From NCBI RefSeq assembly GCF_014640075.1, contig NZ_BMGG01000001.1:806001-870000 (forward strand): 64,000 bases of DNA, written 5' to 3'. Every line of letters starts with the position of its first letter. Positions within the stretch are counted from its first letter, which is position 1. Positions 62,271-64,000 of this stretch are shown here, one piece after another. The notes beneath the pieces are model-generated. The model searched no databases and was not told the origin of the DNA. It saw only the letters and a list, made by a program, of their open reading frames with translations. Origin of the DNA: Chelatococcus reniformis (GTDB lineage Bacteria; Pseudomonadota; Alphaproteobacteria; Rhizobiales; Beijerinckiaceae). Both the position numbers and the translations under genes were made by a program.

Positions 62271-64000
62271 ATGACCGCCGAAGCATCCGCGCCCGAGAGC
62301 CGCGCCTTTGAAGCTGATGTCGCCAAGCTACTGCACCTGATGGTGCACTCGGTCTATTCCGAGAAGGACGTCTTCCTGCGCGAGCTGATCTCCAACGCCG
62401 CCGACGCCTGCGAGAAGCTTCGCTACGAGGCGATCGGCACGCCGGAACTCCTGGGCGGCGATGCCAAGGCCCGCATCACCATCGCCCTCGACGCCGAAGC
62501 CGGCACGCTCGCCGTCGAGGACAACGGCATCGGCATGACCGCGGACGAGATGGTCGAGGCGCTCGGCACCATCGCCCGCTCCGGCACCAAGGCGTTTTTG
62601 GAGCGCATCGAGGCCGCCAAGGCCCAGGATGCCGGCGAGAGCAAGGCTGGCGCCCAGCTCATCGGCCAGTTCGGCGTCGGCTTCTACTCCGCCTTCATGG
62701 TCGCCGATCGCGTCGAGGTGATCTCCCGGCGCGCGGGCACAGACGCCGCCACGCGCTGGTCGTCGGACGGCCAGGGCGCCTACACCATCGAGGCCGCGAG
62801 CGCGCAGACGGCGCCGGAGCGGGGCACGCGCGTCACCCTGCATCTGCTCGCCGACGCCAAGACCTACACCGACCGCTACAAGATCGAGAATCTGGTCCGC
62901 ACCCAGTCCGGGCACGTGCCGGTGCCGATTTCGGTGATCGACAAGCCCGGCGCCGAGCCCGAGGAGATCGTGGACGGCGCGGCCCTGTGGACACGGTCCA
63001 AGAGCGAGATCGGGCCCGAGGAATACGCCGACTTCTACAAGAGCGTCAGCTACAACCTCGACGAACCGGCGCTGATCGTGCACATGCGGGCCGAGGGGCG
63101 GCACGAGTATACCGCGCTGGTCTTCGTGCCGAGCGCGCGGCCCTTCGACCTGTTCGACGCCGACCGCAAGGGACGCGTCAAGCTCTACGTCAAGCGCGTC
63201 TTCATCACCGCCGATGCGGACATCCTGCCGCGCTACCTGCGCTTCGTGCGGGGCATCGTCGATTCCGCCGATCTGCCGCTCAACATCTCCCGCGAGATGA
63301 TCCAGGAAAGCACGCTGCTGAAGGCGGTCGGCAAGGGCGTGACCGGCCGCGTGCTGGGCGACCTGGAGAAGCTCGCCGAGAGCGACAAGGAGGCCTACAC
63401 CAAGATCTGGGACACGTTCGGCTCGGTGCTGAAGGAGGGCCTCTACGAGGATTTCGAGCGCCGTGAGCAGTTGCTCGGCCTTGCCCGCTTCAAGACCACG
63501 GCCGCACCCGGCGAATGGCGCACGCTGAAGGAGTATACGGCCGCCCTCAGGCCGAACCAGACCGCCGTCTACTACATCGCCGGCGACGATCAGGCGCGCC
63601 TGGAGGCCTCGCCTCAGCTCGAGGGCTTCCGCGCCCGCGGCGTCGAGGTGCTGCTGCTGGCCGAGCCGATCGACAGCTTCTGGGTGACGGCGGCGCCGGA
63701 CGTCGAGGGCAAGCCGTTCAAGTCGGTCACCCAGGGCGGCGCCGATCTGGCGCTGGTGCCGCTGCTCGACGAGGCGCACCAGCCCGCGGCGGCCGCGAGC
63801 GAGCCGGTGACGCGCTTTATCACCTTCGTCAAGGAGACGCTCGGCGACGTGGTCGCCGACGTGCGCGCCTCCGACCGCCTCACCGACAGCATGGTCTGCC
63901 TGACCGCTCCCGAGCACGGCCCCGATCGCCAGCTCGAGAAGCTGCTGGCCGGCGCCGGCCAGCTGAAGAGCGAGGTGAAGCCCATCCTCGAGATCAACCC
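62271..64000 (+). CDS. htpG: HtpG, Hsp90-family chaperone (3' end outside the window)
   Basis: About 576 residues of a protein normally near 620-630. The N-terminal GHKL ATPase is complete: SVYSEKDVFLRELISNAADA, the DNGIGM motif and GQFGVGFYSAF. The middle domain shows DLPLNISREMIQ with the catalytic arginine region, and the C-terminal dimerisation part begins and is cut by the window edge. HtpG refolds client proteins in the cytosol. The ATG at 62271 is preceded by TTTGCGTTCC with no clear ribosome binding site and by two hairpins. Confidence 0.97.
   Translation, partial: MTAEASAPESRAFEADVAKLLHLMVHSVYSEKDVFLRELISNAADACEKLRYEAIGTPELLGGDAKARITIALDAEAGTLAVEDNGIGMTADEMVEALGTIARSGTKAFLERIEAAKAQDAGESKAGAQLIGQFGVGFYSAFMVADRVEVISRRAGTDAATRWSSDGQGAYTIEAASAQTAPERGTRVTLHLLADAKTYTDRYKIENLVRTQSGHVPVPISVIDKPGAEPEEIVDGAALWTRSKSEIGPEEYADFYKSVSYNLDEPALIVHMRAEGRHEYTALVFVPSARPFDLFDADRKGRVKLYVKRVFITADADILPRYLRFVRGIVDSADLPLNISREMIQESTLLKAVGKGVTGRVLGDLEKLAESDKEAYTKIWDTFGSVLKEGLYEDFERREQLLGLARFKTTAAPGEWRTLKEYTAALRPNQTAVYYIAGDDQARLEASPQLEGFRARGVEVLLLAEPIDSFWVTAAPDVEGKPFKSVTQGGADLALVPLLDEAHQPAAAASEPVTRFITFVKETLGDVVADVRASDRLTDSMVCLTAPEHGPDRQLEKLLAGAGQLKSEVKPILEIN

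Noticed and set aside
62023-62286. Minus-strand 87-codon frame ending in an odd WDFKHAARLDNCRWRAG peptide
   Set aside because: The C-terminal part looks protein-like, but there is no ribosome binding site, the frame runs through the 17-bp hairpin, and it overlaps the htpG start. A small gene cannot be fully excluded.

Overview
The window is GC-rich chromosomal DNA from an alphaproteobacterium, most likely of the order Hyphomicrobiales (Rhizobiales). The evidence is gene content and order: DUF1674-htpX-rsmB-heparinase-purH; the SUV3-like helicase, S4 protein, fdxA, carD and rpoH run; the large (about 1600-residue) NAD-glutamate dehydrogenase; and a complete set of ethylmalonyl-CoA pathway landmark enzymes. 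No insertion sequence, prophage, CRISPR array or rRNA gene was seen. The species cannot be told from the sequence alone. All calls were made by reading the sequence and recalling families; no search was run.

Layout. 1-7042: end of a methyltransferase gene, then a conserved housekeeping block (DUF1674, htpX, rsmB, heparinase-like protein, purH). 7055-12583 (minus): bluB and NAD-GDH. 12842-17943: AhpD-like protein, a membrane-anchored unknown, asd, beta-carbonic anhydrase and a CitE/malyl-CoA-type protein. 18247-24927: RNA helicase, S4 protein, 7Fe ferredoxin, CarD (followed by a very good terminator) and an RpoH-type sigma factor. 25101-27385 (minus): M48 lipoprotein and secreted nuclease-like protein, then tRNA-Arg(CCT). 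27852-33586: MFS carrier, ABC exporter, phosphatase, acetyltransferase, pyrophosphatase. 33655-39499: a leftward oxidoreductase/transport cluster (SDR, EthD, 3-hydroxyisobutyrate-dehydrogenase-like, DHA2 MFS, old yellow enzyme) with a divergent LysR regulator, the most accessory-looking part of the window. 39587-47088: ethylmalonyl-CoA pathway genes ecm and ccr (divergent) and mcd. 47254-51940: Rid protein, DUF3574 lipoprotein, Tet-type MFS, MarR regulator with a perfect operator-like palindrome, DUF1398 protein, leuB. 52117-53561: small exported protein, a candidate structured small RNA, and DUF2794. 53673-58977: Bax-inhibitor-1-like protein, then the ybbA/ybbP-type ABC genes divergent from a TesA-like esterase. 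58997-64000: isoaspartyl-methyltransferase-like protein, ThpR, DUF1232, IalB-like protein and the start of htpG.

How the genes work together. Ccr, Ecm and Mcd carry out the diagnostic reductive carboxylation, mutase and oxidation steps that let acetyl-CoA be assimilated without isocitrate lyase; the CitE-like protein at 17065 could belong to the same route. CarD, RpoH, HtpX and HtpG point to growth-rate and heat-stress control. Between genes there are two families of palindromic repeats: four copies of a roughly 105-bp element with inverted ends (family A) and several longer hairpins ahead of start codons (family B). The best candidates for something not yet described are the structured RNA near 52650-52830, the hairpins in the htpG leader, and the MarR/DUF1398 pair with its operator over the start codon.
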